Assembly: GCF_009363075.1 (NCBI RefSeq)
Contig: NZ_CP045293.1
Span: forward strand, 2,914,001 to 2,978,000
Length of the DNA stretch: 64,000 bases
Direction of reading: 5' to 3'
From: Paenibacillus guangzhouensis
GTDB lineage: Bacteria; Bacillota; Bacilli; Paenibacillales; Paenibacillaceae
Part shown: positions 63,488 to 64,000 of the stretch, in pieces
How positions within the stretch are numbered: the stretch's first letter is position 1
Layout: each line of letters begins with the position of its first letter
Translations under genes and position numbers: made by a program
Notes under the pieces: generated by a model
Told to the model about the DNA's origin: nothing
The model's input: the letters and a program-made list of their open reading frames with translations, nothing else
Databases searched by the model: none

Positions 63488-64000
63488 TTATTTCTTCCAA
63501 CTCTTAAACCGTTCATAGAAAAAACCTGCCGTATTCTTACCGAGCTGCATGACGCTCTCAAAACACCACGCCGTTAATCTTGCAGTTAGGATTGAAATCC
63601 ACCAACCGTCATACCATGCTGCCGAACCTAATATGATTCCTAATCCTCCTGTCATTCCTTGCAATAACGCATCCCCAAGCAAGAACCCTACCGTAATAAT
63701 AATAAGCTGCTCCTCGATGGATTGTACCGCGAGAAGGACGCATGCCGTCGATACGATCACAGGATCCCATCGCGATGACACCCAGATGAAGATCGGATCC
63801 ATCATAACGAAATGCCCGAACAACGCATATACAATGCCAATGAGCAGCGTAACGATCAAAACGTAGATTTTACGATACCACGGTTCCAGCTTATCAAAGC
63901 AATAAACCGCTGTGACAAGCAGAACGAGTACACCCATATTCAGAGTCGTCGTCGCATAAATCGGAACTGTAAATAAGACGGATATCGGAAAAAGAATCAT
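63488..64000 (-). CDS. Membrane protein, YphA-like (5' part outside window)
   Basis: A hydrophobic protein with at least 170 residues and about five helices, the last residues FFYERFKSWKK basic. In B. subtilis yphA lies just behind der and has this kind of hydrophobic layout, so the same identity is inferred. Its true start may lie beyond base 64000. Function unknown. Confidence 0.6.
   Translation of the reverse strand: MILFPISVLFTVPIYATTTLNMGVLVLLVTAVYCFDKLEPWYRKIYVLIVTLLIGIVYALFGHFVMMDPIFIWVSSRWDPVIVSTACVLLAVQSIEEQLIIITVGFLLGDALLQGMTGGLGIILGSAAWYDGWWISILTARLTAWCFESVMQLGKNTAGFFYERFKSWKK

Noticed and set aside
1-64000. tRNA, rRNA, insertion sequence or prophage genes
   Set aside because: None was seen; gaps are short and explained by promoters and terminators, and no transposase, integrase or phage-like gene was recognised.

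Overview
The window looks like chromosomal core DNA of an endospore-forming, Gram-positive member of the Paenibacillaceae (Paenibacillus-like). The assignment is an inference from gene content and order: sporulation genes (spoIVA, ypjB, a spoVIF-like gene), bacillithiol genes (bshA, bshB1), the menaquinol:cytochrome c reductase qcrABC, TRAP (mtrB) with a TRAP-binding trp leader, Rex, and an order that follows the Bacillus subtilis der-spoIVA-hbs-aro-trp-qcr-ypj-dapB-bsh-cca-birA-pan-dinG-asnS-dnaD segment. Base composition is close to even. I saw no tRNA, rRNA, CRISPR array, insertion sequence or prophage. All supported genes lie on the minus strand except one YitT-family gene, so transcription runs from high to low coordinates.

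Layout, low to high coordinate. 1-4010: dnaD (cut by the edge), asnS, ackA and an hbd-like dehydrogenase. 4002-6180: a short FtsH-like membrane protease coupled to a single-pass membrane protein, then a small four-helix membrane protein (to 6588). 6686-12017: ypmB, mtaD, rex, dinG. 12136-21731: a TPR protein, panD-panC-panB behind a pan-motif-like attenuator leader, birA, cca, bshA, bshB1, mgsA, dapB, a second TPR protein and ypjD. 21909-22778: the plus-strand YitT gene. 22864-27583: ypjB, ypjA, qcrC-qcrB-qcrA, ypiF and an IDEAL-domain miniprotein. 27853-31900 is an accessory-like interval: an unrecognised 374-residue protein, a hairpin-rich spacer, a histidine phosphatase, an ECF sigma/anti-sigma pair and a candidate small RNA. 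31900-43400: trpE-D-C-F-B-A-hisC-tyrA behind an 11-triplet TRAP leader, and the aroC-aroB-aroH operon. 43417-51304: a 54-residue protein, cheR, ndk, hepT, futalosine-pathway genes (mqnA, ubiX-like, ubiA-like), menG, hepS, mtrB and hbs. 51522-55180: a ribose-type sugar ABC transporter inserted between hbs and spoIVA. 55377-64000: spoIVA, bdbC-bdbD, yphF, two [2Fe-2S] ferredoxins, a spoVIF-like gene, gpsA, plsY, der and a yphA-like gene cut by the edge.

How the parts fit. The aro and trp operons make chorismate and then tryptophan, tyrosine and histidine-type transamination; the mtrB product made nearby should control the trp leader. Chorismate also feeds MqnA, and HepS/HepT, the UbiA-like enzyme and MenG complete menaquinone, which QcrABC uses. 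Rex would sense the NADH state of that chain. The pan genes make pantothenate.

The most interesting items are: (1) a minimal FtsH-like protease lacking the extracytoplasmic domain, coupled to a gene that could supply one in trans; (2) an approximately 78-nt candidate small RNA with a consensus promoter, a pyrimidine-rich anti-Shine-Dalgarno stretch and a terminator; (3) the long TRAP leader; (4) the pan-type leader; (5) a spacer of serial hairpins at 29079-29250.
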